From Casuarina equisetifolia (taxonomy: Eukaryota; Streptophyta; Magnoliopsida; Fagales; Casuarinaceae), in assembly GCA_028551475.1 (NCBI GenBank), contig CM052358.1, positions 21,478,853 to 21,542,852 of the forward strand: DNA of 64,000 bases, read 5' to 3'. The notes under the pieces are model-generated. The model was given only the letters and a program-made list of their open reading frames with translations, did not search any database and was not told the DNA's origin. Shown here piece by piece: positions 13,601-24,665 of this stretch; within the stretch, counting starts at the first letter, position 1; each line of letters begins with the position of its first letter. The translations under genes were made by a program, and so were the position numbers.

Positions 13601-14736
13601 AGCACAATAAAAATGAACGAACCTGGTAAAGAAGGGAAGATTCGAATTAGGTGAAGACCGGAGTATATAACTTACCCAAAGATTGCCTTTCAAGAACCCG
13701 ATAGAGTTTATTGCGTTGTGAGCCAAATCCAGGAATGATATGCTCAGCATCAGACCTGCAGCAAATCCCTGCGAGTAGGAGAAAATAATATCACATAGAA
13801 GTATCAAGATCAATTAGAAAAACGAAAATATAAAAGTATAGATTATTGTTCCACATATTTGATGAGTTCAACATAACTTGGGAAATTATCTACATAAGCG
13901 AATACATGGATAAAAATAAAATAAAAAATTGGTTAGAAGAGAAAATCACAAGTAATAGCAACCATGGAAATGAGTGAGATCTCATATCCCGGGCAAGCCA
14001 TCTAGATTTTTTGATTGGAAATAAGGATTTTGAGTATTGAGCATTACCTGTAAAAGCCCAAGCATCTTCAAATTGGGAGCCTCATTGAGGATTACAAGAA
14101 GCGCACCTGCTCAAAATTTCAGAACTTAACAATTAGATTCCAACCACAAGCTAATATGGAATTTGTGAGAGAATCTTGTTAGTACTCATTACAATAACAA
14201 AATCCACAATTCAATGGATATAAATTGAAACTATATAATCGGAAGTAAGGCATAAAATTAATTTCCTAATAAAACATTCCTGAAATCCATGAAAACTTGG
14301 TATATAACACGCAACCAAAGACTAAAGCGATTCGTAGAGAAGAGGTTTGCTGAGCTAATTACTCAGCAAGCTTTGGTCCCAATAAAGCCTTAATCACATA
14401 AAAGTGAACGAACCTGAAAGTCACTACTTTTCCATAGAATCTAAATCACTTAACATGTCAAATACAAGTTAACTGGAAGAAACCCATCAACCAATTCTTT
14501 CGATATCAAACTTCTACACCTCCAAACCGAAGGAAGATTCGACTTTAACGATACCCAGAGACGAACGAATAATCAAATGTACTAAGCAAGCAAAACCTCA
14601 AATTACACCAACAAGAATAGTCCTTTACCATCATAATCACTATAATTCTAAGACATTACGAGCTTCACTTACCTACAGAAGTACTCGCTCCACCAACGAC
14701 TGAGAGTGCCAGAGCCACCAAGACCTGGGAATCCAT
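7607..14736 (-). CDS. ZTP29: ZTP29-like zinc transporter (ZIP family), 12 exons, complete
   Basis: The coding exons on the minus strand, from the 5' end, are 14673-14736, 14048-14106, 13676-13768, 13488-13571, 13279-13360, 11250-11305, 10341-10397, 9374-9414, 8527-8594, 8231-8287, 8033-8150 and 7607-7652. All junctions are GT-AG and in phase, and together they give 825 nt, or 274 residues plus TAG. The product starts MDSQVLVALALSVVGG and ends SLYFLEISLPKEMSL. It matches Arabidopsis ZTP29 (about 276 residues) along its whole length. The two ZIP metal-site motifs are intact: HNFPEG at residues 132-137 and HNIPEG at 161-166. The cytosolic loop before them is short, Lys-rich and lacks the His-rich stretch of plasma-membrane ZIPs. 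Known members sit in the ER membrane and help zinc homeostasis and the unfolded protein response. The longest intron, nearly 2 kb, lies between exons 5 and 6. Confidence 0.95.
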
Positions 14737-16956
14737 AACAGCTATATTTTTCTCCGTACCCCAAAACCCAAACCCAAACACAAAATGAAGCAGATTTTGC
14801 AGAAAACTCAAGTGCTTGATTCAATAAGAAACAGATTTCTCCGGGGCCAGGCAGAGTTGGTTCCAGCGGACTGCACAAAAGAAGCTATTTAACGAAGTTC
14901 CCTGACAGAAAGGGAGGGAACTTCTACAACCAAAGAAAGAGATTGATTGATGGGGTGGTACACGATTCGGTAAAAGAAAAGATAAAAGATGGCATTCCCA
15001 GATTACTTGAATAGAGTATCCACTATTTCCTATCGCTCTAGGCAATACCTAACTTTGCATGGTCAATCCCATTTCGCATTCCTCTCTAGGAGCTGATTGC
15101 TGGCTTTGGCGTGACCCAAGCCCAAAAGTCAAGAATCCAATGGAGTGATGCTACAACGTCTTGTTTGACTCTCTACTTTTTCTGCTTTTTCTTCCTGTAA
15201 ATCGTGTTTCAGGTAATCTTTGCACGATATAATCTTTTTCCCACCATTTCCTATTGCAGTAGGCTATACCTTATTTTACAGGTTCATTCCCCTATACATT
15301 CCTCTATAGAAGTTGATGCCCTAAAGTCAAGTATCCAATGGAATAGTGCTACAGTACTTCTTTCTTTTCTGGCAAGTAACATAGATTAAAGGAAAAACCA
15401 CACAAGATACATGAATGTAATAAAAAATTGTAGTCATGAATAAATCTTGAATTTTTTAATCATTAATATATAATACAAATGATTAAAAAGCTTAAGTCAC
15501 GAACCATGACATGCTTTACTTAAAATATAAGTTTTAATACAATATTAGAAGGTATATTTTTTTCTTTTAAAATTAACTTATAAGTGAGAGAAATACTTTT
15601 ATATTTGAGGAGTATAATATATGTGTATTAAAAATGTGATATATAGGATTAGATACATAGAAAATCAAATGAAAAATCAAGATACCCTTTTTTTTGTGTT
15701 CAAATTAAGAAATATACGTTAATTGCAAAGGTGAAATTAGAAATAAATTGATTTTATGTCATTCTCCAGTTTGGATTAGAAAAATAGTGCTTCTTTGCAT
15801 ACAAGAACAAAACAGTAATTATTAATCAAATCAGTTGATGATATGCTTAATCAACCTTTTAGAAAAATGATTTTAAACTACCCTTAAACTTTTATAATAT
15901 GATAAGCAAAAAAATATCTTGAAGGATATGTAGTTCTATGGTGGTTTTGGTTTAGATACACTTCTACACAACTTGGTATAATGTCTTTCTTTCTTCATCC
16001 CCAGGGGATGTAGTAACCTAATTAAATAAATTTAAGAGAATTTTAAAAAATTATTACTTTTGTAATAATTAACTATAATAGTTTACCATAATATATGAGG
16101 AAGGCTCCATGCTCTTATTCTAATGTATAAGTCAATCTCATTTTCTCTTTCTTTCTCTACATATTAGTATAAAATCAAAACAATGATACAAAAACAAAAG
16201 AAAACTAAAGTTGACATTTTATAATGACATTAACTTAGAAAGATTTGATTTTCAACGAGGTTAAGTTTAAGATTCAATGCACACATTTCTTTTCATCCCT
16301 AACACAGAAATTGATATTTTTCTATACTATTACATATTTGTTTATTTTGTATTAGTCAAGATTTTTCATTACGCTTGTGTGGAAAAACTTGTAACTTCTT
16401 TTCTAATTTACTAATTAGAGTAAGAAGAGGGGTTATAGACCCATTAAACACAAATCTTGGATTTATCATAAGAGAATTATTTATAGTGATTGAATCTAAA
16501 TTTTGATATTAAAATCATAAAAGATTTAGTCAACTTCCAAGAGTTTGAAGCTCCTAACTTGTTAGAGTAGTAGGTTAAGGGTGTGTGAATTGAAAAAAGA
16601 TAAAAAGTTTAATTTTTTAAAATTAATTATTAAGAAATAAGCCTCCAAACATAAAATAATTATATGAACTTATTATTTTTGACATAATTTAGGAAGACTG
16701 ATCAATCGGATCCAATGTTTTGTTTTTTGAGAGTGGTTGATGAGGAAGTAAACCAACGATCTTTTCTGGTGTGCTCTTTTAAGGAAGTCTTTAGAAGTAT
16801 GCCGAGAAGCTGGTCCCTGAAAAGTCAAAGCCGCCTCTGACTCTGTTTCTTTCCCACGTAATTCCTGAAAACCCCTAAAACCCATCTTCATCATTTCGTT
16901 CCTCGGCCCAATTTTTCCCTCACTTTCTAGAGAAAGTTCGGATCTTTGTACTTTCC
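14737..16956. other. divergent intergenic region between ZTP29 and CCME
   Basis: This 2.2-kb spacer must contain both promoters, because the two genes are transcribed away from each other. The part near ZTP29 (14737 to about 15050) probably includes its 5' UTR. An imperfect direct duplication lies at 15025-15370. The rest is AT-rich, with no gene that I can support. Confidence 0.6.
15025..15370. repeat. imperfect tandem duplication upstream of ZTP29
   Basis: 15025-15170 and 15248-15370 align by eye. Both contain a 'tttcctat' start, a 'cattcctct' block, an 'aaagtcaag.atccaatgga' block and a 'tgctaca' block in the same order, about 210 bases apart. The copies have diverged with indels. The block lies about 300-600 bases upstream of the ZTP29 start codon. 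Confidence 0.7.
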
Positions 16957-17709
16957 ATGGCCGCACGCCTCTCTCTCCGTCTTAGATCTCACCTTCTTCG
17001 CACCACCGCTTCCTCCGCGTTCCTCCACTCCCCCATCAAATCCCCACCGGCTATTACGAATGGGATTCCTTTTTCCGCCCTCCGGTTCCTGTCTACGGCC
17101 CGGCGGCAACCGGCCCGACCCAAGAAAGTCGATATCGGCGCTCGGGCCCGGCAGCTCCAGTCACGGCGCCTCTGGACGTATGCGCTGACGTTCAGCTGCA
17201 TCGCTGGCTTCGTCGTGATCGTCCTCAATGGGTTCCAGGACCAGCTCGTCTTCTATCTCACCCCCACCGATGCCTTACAGAAGTACGCCGAGAATCCATC
17301 GAAGACGAAGTTCCGGTTGGGGGGTCTGGTCCTCGAGGGCAGCGTGGTCCAGCCTGCCTCGTCGCCTGATATGGAATTCGTGATCACGGACCTGATCACC
17401 GACATTCTGGTGAGGTACCAGGGCTCGTTGCCGGACCTGTTCCGGGAGGGCCATTCCGTGGTGGTGGAGGGGTTCGTGAGACCCTTTACGGATGAGGTTC
17501 GCAAGGAGGTCTCGGTCAAGAGTGTGTCCGGGAAGGCGAGGAGCGGCGAGTGCTACTTCTCTGCTACGGAGGTGCTGGCCAAGCACGACGAGAAGTACAT
17601 GCCCAAGGAGGTCGCTGAGCAGATCGAGAAGAACAAGAAGAAGATCCAGGAGGAGGCTAAGGAGGCTAAGGGGGCTAAGGAGGCTCAGGAGGGAGTGAAA
17701 GCGTTGTAG
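16957..17709 (+). CDS. CCME: mitochondrial cytochrome c maturation protein CcmE (haem chaperone)
   Basis: This intronless 250-residue protein is the haem chaperone of the System I cytochrome c maturation pathway, anchored in the inner mitochondrial membrane. CcmE receives haem from the CcmC/CcmAB side and hands it to the CcmF-containing lyase. The first 50 residues are rich in Arg, Ser and Ala with few acids, which fits a mitochondrial presequence. A membrane helix covers about residues 73-91. The OB-fold domain follows, with typical blocks such as FRLGGLVLEGSV (119-130) and VVVEGFVRPF (168-177). The haem-binding motif HDEKYMP holds His210 and Tyr214. The tail is charged and Ala/Lys/Glu-rich, encoded by tandem 9-base gaggctaag-like repeats (about 17654-17690). 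The ATG at 16957 gives the expected length and presequence. The ORF is visibly GC-rich against AT-rich neighbours. Confidence 0.96.
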   Translation: MAARLSLRLRSHLLRTTASSAFLHSPIKSPPAITNGIPFSALRFLSTARRQPARPKKVDIGARARQLQSRRLWTYALTFSCIAGFVVIVLNGFQDQLVFYLTPTDALQKYAENPSKTKFRLGGLVLEGSVVQPASSPDMEFVITDLITDILVRYQGSLPDLFREGHSVVVEGFVRPFTDEVRKEVSVKSVSGKARSGECYFSATEVLAKHDEKYMPKEVAEQIEKNKKKIQEEAKEAKGAKEAQEGVKAL

Positions 17710-19050
17710 GAAAAGCAACGGGTATGACTTGGATTTCGATTTTTTTGTTCGATGAAATTTGACATTTTTTTTGCTGGATATAGAGGATTTAGGTGAGCAT
17801 GGCTAATGGGTATCTTATGATTGGATAGTTGGAGGTAGGTTATACTCAATTATGTATGTTGAGGAAGAAGATTGCCTTGACAAAATTGAGGCTTTTCAGT
17901 GTTCAATTTCCATTGTTGTAACGCCAAAGTTCATTGGTGACCATTCTTACATTATGTCTTGGAGAACTAATAAATTCAACAAGCAATGAACATTCTGACC
18001 ACAAGAACTGTGGCAGACATTGTTATGTGATATTGCTTTTGGGAAATCTCTTAGATGTCTTTGTTGATCTTGGGAAGTTGCTGTGTTGAACCAACTTAAG
18101 AAACCTCTTAAGCTTCTTCTAAGGTCTCATTATCTCAAGTAACAGAACTCAAAGCAGGGCATGGGTACTGAACTTTGCTAGGGGTCAATGACTGATTACA
18201 GGATTGTGTTGGTCCATAATTCAAATGTTATGAGAAGATTGTAATACCATGAAGACCTGAATCTTGAACTCTTGTGGCCATATGAACACTAGGTTTATAG
18301 ATTCTCTAACATTATGCATGGATACAGTTTTTTGGGTTTGTTAAAATAGTGTGACAAAAGCCTTATTTTGCTTAAATTTTGTTTGGAAATTCTATTTATG
18401 AGTGTGATGTCGCTTTGCCTATAAATAAACTTTTCCATGAGAATTGTTTTCCTATGCTTAGATTGAGGGGAATGTTATAAAATAGTGTGTGATAAGTTCC
18501 ATCTTATCTAAATTTTGCTTGAAAATCGTTTTTACAAGGAAGAAAGATTAACTCATGAGTCGATTTTTAGGTAGGATTGAACTTCTTCATAGGTTTGTTA
18601 CTAGAATTTTTAGGCCGTTGGAAAAAAAATTCATTTGACTAGTCAAAGAGTAGCTCAGCATCTATTTGTCGAATTGGTTGCGTAGATACTAGGAGAACAC
18701 AGACAACGGGGAAAATTCTGTTGTTCCACACCTTTTAAAAGTCATTTTATGGAAACAGAGGCTTCAATTTGCATAGTATCAAGCTTAGATGGATGCAGAT
18801 CCAAGGCTTGAAATGCCTATGCTTCATGCTGACAAACTGGTTTCCTCTGGTGTAACCAGCATGCTCAGCGCGAGTCCTTTTGTGAATGTTACTCTTAACA
18901 TAACAGAAGACCTTCAAGATCTCTAGCGACCCATCATCTCCACAATTTTCATACTTTGCTTCTGTGCAACGACAATATTTGCATCTAGTGCTGGTTTTCT
19001 CGTATTACTATGGGGGGTTTCACTTATTACTTCGCTATGACCCTTCTAAT
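17710..19050. other. region downstream of CCME
   Basis: The first 200-300 bases are probably CCME 3' UTR. No further coding region is supported. From about 18140 the sequence belongs to a repeat family that recurs near 32.2 and 51.5 kb (listed separately). Confidence 0.45.
18140..18360 (+). repeat. dispersed repeat family S, copy 1
   Basis: It shares a block with 32175-32420 and 51465-51570. All three have the string 'gattacaggattgtgt' or a close variant, followed by 'gttcataattaaaag'-like and 'attgtaatcctatga'-like blocks. Copies 1 and 2 continue together into 'gacct.aatcttg' and 'tagattctttaac' blocks. Confidence 0.7.
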
Positions 19051-19059
19051 TGCCTTCTG

Positions 19060-19700
19060 AAATCTTGGCATTTATGGTGGATGGAAAATGCATCCGCTGT
19101 CCCAGAAGCAATGGCAGAGAAACTTTGATGTGCCGTAGGATAAAATCAAAATACATGTAAGACACAATGGGGTCCAATAGATAAGCGTTGCTTGCTATAA
19201 GAAGATTATATCAGCAAAAATGAAGTTTTCAACTTTAAACATGAAAGAATGCTGAAAAACAGTAAGGCAGACGGAAATTGTGCAGATGGCAAGGGAGAAT
19301 AACAAGCTGAAGTTACATATTTTACGGCTTTTCGATGCATATTTCTTCAGGAAATGTGAAAACAGAACAAAAAGGCACTGCTAAGGATTGCAAATTCGCT
19401 TCAATGCTCTATCATTCCTGAGAACGAGAAGCACCCAAAGTCAGGCAAGTGAATTCGAACAAGTCTCAAGCATTTATGTAATAGAAAATGTCAGAAGAGT
19501 CGACAGTGTTTTCCCTTTTCCATCTTACTGTGAGAATTGATTACATGTTCAAACCCAGCCGAACTCAAGAAAGCCTTATCCACCAAGCCCAGTAGGATCC
19601 AACCCAAGTACCAGAAATTCAGCAGAATTATAGCCCGGAACTGATCCCCTTTTTCTTTCGTCTTTGTTTACCAGCTTGGGATCCTGGATCATGAATCCAT
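19060..19700 (+). repeat. duplicated block T, copy 1
   Basis: 19060-19140 matches 20215-20300 ('cttggcatttatg.tgg', 'cagaagcaatg', 'agagaaactttga.gtgcc'). 19540-19690 matches 20280-20530 (Ser-Cys-poor text with 'accaagcccagtag', 'ccagaa.tt.agca', 'ttcgtttaccag', 'ggatcctg'). The two copies differ by a long indel. A weaker third relative of the distal part lies at 51740-51930. Confidence 0.65.
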
Positions 19701-19970
19701 CTAAAATCTCTCTTATTAAGCCAAATCTTCAACCTTCAAGGTAATTCATTTCTCTCTTTCCCCTCAATCTCTCCCAGAATTCACTCTTAGATCCTTTCAT
19801 CCTCGAATCATCTCAATGTCTTAGCCTGATTCCGTTCAGATATTTGACATATCTTTTTGATCATTTCAGCGGAGAGATCTCATCTGATTTTCTTCAAAGA
19901 GCATGCAGGTTGATCGAGCTCGATGTTAGCAACAATAATATAACGGGCTCTGCTCCATTATCCTAAACCC
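19700..19970 (+). pseudogene. RLP ectodomain relic A
   Basis: Short stretches align with the intact RLP gene at 28006. 'ctctcccagaattcactctta' at about 19768 corresponds to its 'LNLSHNSLLG' region. The 'ctttcatcctcgaatca' block corresponds to 'SSLNQLKVLD'. The block at 19875-19965 corresponds to the 'SSFLQGTWRLITLNVSNNSFTGP' region, including 'gatgttagcaacaataat'. It carries only three LRR scraps, has no open frame, and ends in AT-rich DNA. It is a dead fragment of the RLP family. Confidence 0.75.
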
Positions 19971-20214
19971 TAAATCCTAAACCAAATAGTTATATGAATT
20001 TGTCAATTTCCATAACAATTATTTATAAATTTATATTTAATTTTAAACTTTAAGATATTAAATGAAGGACTTCATCTCTTCATAAACTATTTTTCATTCT
20101 ATTATATTCCCATGTGGCGTTCAACACGTCATATCATCTTCAGCATGGAGCAACACTTTTAATGTGATTTTTGTCAAATTTCATAACATTTATTCATAAC
20201 AACTATTTATCGAA

Positions 20215-20530
20215 CCTTGGCATTTATGATGGGAAATACATCCAACGTTCCAGAAGCAATGCAGAGAAACTTTGACGTGCCATTCAACTCGAAGCATTCA
20301 AACGCAGCCAAACTCAAGAAAGCTCATCCAAAAAATTGGGATAAAAACCAAAAAAAAAAAAAACCTGAAGTAATTCGTGCAGTTTATTATTGAAGGAAAA
20401 GGAAGGGAAAATTACCATCCACCATGCCCAGTAGAACCCAATTCGGTGACCAGAAGTTTAGCACGATGATAACCAGGAATTTTTTTCTTTTCCTTGTCAT
20501 CTTCGTTTACCAGTACAGGATCCTGAATTG
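20215..20530 (+). repeat. duplicated block T, copy 2
   Basis: Direct-order partner of 19060-19700, shorter through an internal deletion. A poly-A run (about 20348-20363) interrupts it. Confidence 0.65.
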
Positions 20531-20850
20531 TTTGGTGGGTTCTACTGTCTGATGACAAATTACAATACAAGTACTAGGAACCCGTCTGTCGTCTATCTTG
20601 TCCAGCTCCAAATTAGCCACACATTCCACAATCAAGATGCGAAGGATGTATATCTTTCTTGTAAACTTATCATAGGTCTATCAGGGTCCAGAGGCCCGTC
20701 AGCCAACTTAAGTGACTCAAGAGGTGATACAACCTATTGTTACATAAACATATTATTCAGATCAAAATCTGACTTAAGAATTAGTATAACTCATTATCAA
20801 ATCAATGAGATTCTAAATATATTTTTTTTAATAAATTAAGATTTATTACC

Positions 20851-21130
20851 ATTGTTAGAGATATGTGATTAATATGATTATTGCCGTCTGTTATTATTCT
20901 CACATAGTGTGGAATCCCTTGTAGTTTGGGAAATGTATATTGTACAAATAGGGATTATCGTTCTATGTTATTTTTTTCCCTTTTCAATTGTAACATTGTA
21001 TTATAAATAAGTCTATTACATTTTAAGTCTAATTCAGTGTGTATAAAAATACTTTTCCCAATTCTTTGTTTTTTGTTTTATTTACTTCGTAACATAATAT
21101 CAAGAGCAGGTTCTTTTTTAGCTTAACTTT
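20851..21130 (+). mobile_element. fossil LTR of a copia-like element with adjoining tRNA-primer site
   Basis: This segment looks like the 3' half of an LTR: a 'tgttagaga' start, a 'gtattataaataag' leader-type stretch and a T-rich end. It is followed at about 21094 by 'taatatcaagagcagg', which resembles the initiator-tRNA primer site 'tggtatcagagcagg' common in plant copia elements. No gag-pol follows, so only a broken remnant remains. Age cannot be judged without the partner LTR. Confidence 0.5.
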
Positions 21131-21484
21131 TGCAAATTTTTCTCCATGATTTCCCACTGCTATTTCTTTAGTACTCTTGCCATATTTTAGTAGGAATTTC
21201 TTGAACCTACAAAACAATGTTAAAAAACACCAAACACCGGTTTAGAGGTTTCTATTGTTTCTTAGCAAATTAGAAAATAGAAAGCCATAAAACACCTTAC
21301 CCTCCTCCTTACCCTTTTTTCTCTCTTACCCAAACACCTTACCATGCCGTAGAATCACGGATCCAGCTTTGCACAGAATCCGAATCTGGATGCACCCATC
21401 GTGGAAGACTGGCTCGTGTGCTAGAACCAAAATCGTGATCCAGCTCTTTGGCACGTGGGCTGAATGATATGCAAGCAATCAGAA

Positions 21485-22170
21485 AAAAATACGTCTTCTC
21501 CTACTTTAAATTTGTCTTCTTCTGATTATTTCAATTGGACGGTATTTCTTGTGAGCATAAGGTCATGCAGTCCATATTTTGGACACCTCACCCATTTCCC
21601 AAATCTCAATATCTCTCCTAATTCGCTCAAGTCCCCTAACCTTTTTTTTTTTCTTTCTACTTCAACTCATCTAAAGTATTAGAATTCTAGATTTTAGTGA
21701 CTCCCGGCTAATAGTTCAATTGCCTAAAATGACTATCTATGCTTAAGAAGAATACCTAGTTTCTAATGATGTCACGGCTTCAATTCATGGTTGTTTACTC
21801 TCCAAGGCTCTTCAGTTCAGATTCTCTCATAATCTCATGTTAGGTGAACTTTTAAAAGCACTTCGCATGGTCCAAGTATTGTTATCATTAGGGGCTTTGG
21901 AGAAAATGGTAATTCAAATTTACCAATCTTGGGAGCAAACAATGCAGCTTTACTCAGTAGGTGCATTTGTAATGAGATTGGCCGTTTGGTGCTTCTTTAT
22001 TCCTTGGACCGTAGTTATCACAGCTTCTCAGGTGAAATGCCCTACAAAGCATTTAAGCCCGGACGTGGAAATAATGGAGTTTCTGCAATTCTTCTGGCGG
22101 ATGAAAATTACCTTGTGGAGATTGCAATTTCATTTACAGTTGATTTCTCTTCTCAATCTGAAATAGTATG
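21485..22170 (+). pseudogene. RLP relic B
   Basis: 21492-21560 aligns with the N-terminal cap region of the intact RLP ('tcttctcctactttaaat', 'ggtatttcttgtga'). 21560-21640 retains LRR-like pieces. 21800-21860 matches the segment before the island domain ('ccaaggctcttc', 'tctcataatctcatgttagg'). 22025-22140 matches the last LRRs. Large internal pieces are missing and the frame is lost. The end of this relic runs directly into the duplicated flank at 22020-22880. Confidence 0.75.
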
Positions 22171-22364
22171 AAGTTAGAACCTTTCTTTCTAAATCACCTT
22201 AGGTTAATAATTAATCCTTATCAAGTCCAAAAGGAAAAGTTTGGTTTTTTCCATTTTCTTATCGCTAGAGTACAAGTTGAACTACCTAACACCATTAACA
22301 GGAAGCATATATCAAGTATAAAAGGACAACGTAGTCATATGTACTCTTAGATTATACTAGATGT

Positions 22365-22520
22365 AAACAACTTGGAAGATCCTCTGCTTGCAGTCAAAAT
22401 CAGCGATGGTGACTTAAATAAAAATGTCCCCGAAATCACCGAAAAAAAAATCCTCCCAAAGACTAAGAGTCACAATCAGTAGTAGTTGCAGGTGGAATAT
22501 GGTGTCTCTCGAAAAGTATA
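22365..22520 (+). repeat. RLP upstream module U, copy 1
   Basis: Core 'cagtcaaaatcagcgatgg' with 'tgacttaaata', then 'gaaatcaccga' and 'agttgcaggtggaatat'. Part of the segmental duplication. Confidence 0.75.
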
Positions 22521-22750
22521 TGTTATGATAAGCTCCATCTAAATAAAAGGAAATAACATAAAATAAAATTGAGTATAAGGTTGAAAAAAGAAGATATGGT
22601 ACATTATAGAGAGGTCTAGAAAATGTACGAGTTTATTTTTTTGCTTCATCTAAAACTTTCACTTTCTTTCATTTGGCCCTAAGACTAGGCAATAAGTTAC
22701 TAAGCTTATTGTATGAGTTACCAAACCAAAACCATACAAGAGCTGATACC

Positions 22751-22845
22751 TCAAATCAATGGTGTTTACCTAAAACTTCCGGGAAATCACTAAGAAAGAC
22801 TCCCAAATGCTTAATGTAAGCATCTTTGGTTTACCAAATTTCCTA
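22751..22845 (+). repeat. RLP upstream module U, variant copy 2
   Basis: Shorter form: 'ctcaaatcaatggtg', 'acttccgggaaatcacta', 'gactccc'. It is paired with 33210-33305. Confidence 0.6.
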
Positions 22846-23009
22846 AGAGGAGAGTCATTTTCTTTCCAGGATTTATAACAAATATCAATGAAAAAGTTGG
22901 TTAAGTAATATGTAATACATCCTTATAACCAAAATTAAAAGAAAATAATTCATGTTTAATTGTTGTCAGAATGAGTAAGTCATACACCTTTAATTCTATT
23001 CGTAGTAAC

Positions 23010-23510
23010 TTTTAATAGGTGGACTTAGCAAGAATAAAATGGCTCAGCAATTCCTTTTGGAATTTGGGCAACTTTTGAAGATGTACAGAAGACATTTTCC
23101 ATCCTTCTCTTGCTTCTTTTTCAATTCCCTTTCTAATTCTATTGGCCAAAAACCAAGTAAAAATTTACTATGCTCCTTTTTTATGAGTTATCATCACAGG
23201 GGTAATGAGGATTTTGGTGCATTGCAACTCAATGTGCTCTTGCTTGGAGGAAATGTTTTGCACGGGGCGATGCTAAGTGATGGCAATATAGTTGGTTTGA
23301 ACGTATTTGAATAAATGATATCATTTCTTAAGAAGCTAGAAGCTCTTCACTGTGGTAACAATCATATGACGAGCTGATTTCCAAGTTAGTTGTCAACTTT
23401 CCCAAGGCTCTGCAATTTAGATTTCCTATTACGAATTTATGAATATTTTCTTTGTTAAATAGCACCTGTACCTCTTTGCAGCTAAGAAATCTTTCAAATG
23501 TGCTGCCAAT
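23010..23510 (+). pseudogene. RLP relic C with decayed promoter
   Basis: 23010-23160 corresponds to the promoter and 5' leader of the intact RLP gene ('ggtggacttagcaaga', 'aaatggctcagcaattcctt', 'tttgggcaacttttgaag'). The TATA box found in the intact gene is absent. 23200-23330 then matches the LRR segment before the island ('cttgcttggaggaaatgtttt', 'cgatgctaagtgatggcaat'). 23340-23450 matches the next LRRs. The N-terminal half and everything from the island onward are missing. Confidence 0.75.
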
Positions 23511-23999
23511 TGTTGGAAAATTAACAACTTAAAGCAACTCTTAGGACAAGAAAAGAATCAACGGTACAAACAATAACAGGGTATGGTATGGTTCATGTAA
23601 ATCCCTGATATCATTGCTCCACTTTGGCTTCTCGTTGCTTCTATTTTTCCTCTTTATTTGTCGTTTGCTCTTTCCTGCGGACTAAAAAACAATGAAAAGC
23701 TCACAAAATTAGAAAAGAAATCGCCCCCCTTTTTCGCTACTTAGATCAAACGCTAAGTGGAGAATTTAAAGAAAATAGAATTAGGAAAGCATTAGTGCTT
23801 AAGTAATATTCACATACATGACAAGGCACAAACTAAAGACCAATCTTGAATGAATAACTAAATGTGTAAAAATTGAAAAAAAAAACCACTGTTTACATAT
23901 TTGAAGATCTTGTTTCAAAAAAAAAAAAAAAAAAGAGTTGATCATAAAGAGGATTGTTGTACAATATTAGAAGTAATAACAACAAAAAGAGTTATTATG

Positions 24000-24510
24000 A
24001 TTTCACCCAATATACGTGTAACCTAATGGGATATTTTTAAAAGTTGAGATAATGTTGGGTTTTATAAAACTAAAAAGTAAATGTTTTGGAGAAGCTAATG
24101 TGTTTATAGAACAAATATGGGAGAAAATTAATATTTTTTGGTTAGTTTGTTCGTTAGGACGTTTACCATTAGTATGTGGTGAACAACCACTAATAAGTAT
24201 AAGACCCTTCATTGAATCTCCAAGATTCATTTTGATACATCGAGTTGCAGAAGTGTTTTAGTGAGAATTAGGCGAAACAAGCAGAAACTGAGCTTTAATA
24301 TGGCGTATAGCTTTTCTATACATAATGAACAGAGCAAAAGGTTCTTCATGAAATGTAAAAGCAGATAAAAATGGCAACTTTTAGGACAACAATTCCTAAG
24401 ACGCAGATGCTTTTCTGAATGTTTAATTCCCCAGTAACAAAGAAATCCTGACTACCAAAGAAGTATATAGCAACAATAAAAGGACAAGGTACTCTTAGCT
24501 TGTACTAGAC
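24000..24510. other. no gene recognised
   Basis: AT-rich DNA. Sequence just left of it (about 23780-23960) resembles 50290-50440, so it is probably old RLP 3' flank ('aaccaatcttgaatgaataa', 'attgaaaaaaaaa'). Confidence 0.4.
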
Positions 24511-24512
24511 GG

Positions 24513-24665
24513 AAACAAAACGGAAGATCCCTCGCTTGCAGTCAAAATCAGCAATATTGAATTAAATATTTCCTTAAATCACGGAGAAAAACCTCCCAAG
24601 ACCAGGACTCATAATCAATAGTCGTTGCAGGTAGAATACGTCTCTCAAAAAGTATATGCTTGTTG
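24513..24665 (+). repeat. RLP upstream module U, copy 3
   Basis: It carries 'tagacggaaac', 'gcttgcagtcaaaatcag', 'aaatatttcctt', 'aaatcacggagaaaaac' and 'atagtcgttgcaggt'. No RLP coding sequence follows it directly. Confidence 0.8.

Larger units (their letters stand above)
22020..22880 (+). repeat. segmental duplication, copy 1 (RLP end plus upstream flank)
   Basis: About 850 bases align in order with 32500-33345. Shared landmarks are 'gatgaaaatta/cgtgaaaatta', 'tatcaagtccaaaaggaaaa', 'acctaacaccatta', 'tataaaaggacaacgtagt', 'gcttgcagtc', 'gagaggtctagaaa', 'tttggccct.agactacg', and 'accaaaaccat'. Both copies join a decayed LRR 3' end to the upstream flank of another RLP. Confidence 0.85.

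Noticed and set aside
16946-17188. 80-codon overlapping frame at the CCME start
   Set aside because: Other-frame shadow of the CCME presequence. CcmE is recognisable along its whole length in the chosen frame.
17275-17718. 147-codon frame antisense to CCME
   Set aside because: It is Leu/Arg-rich text of the kind produced by the complement of a GC-rich gene. It has no domain of its own.
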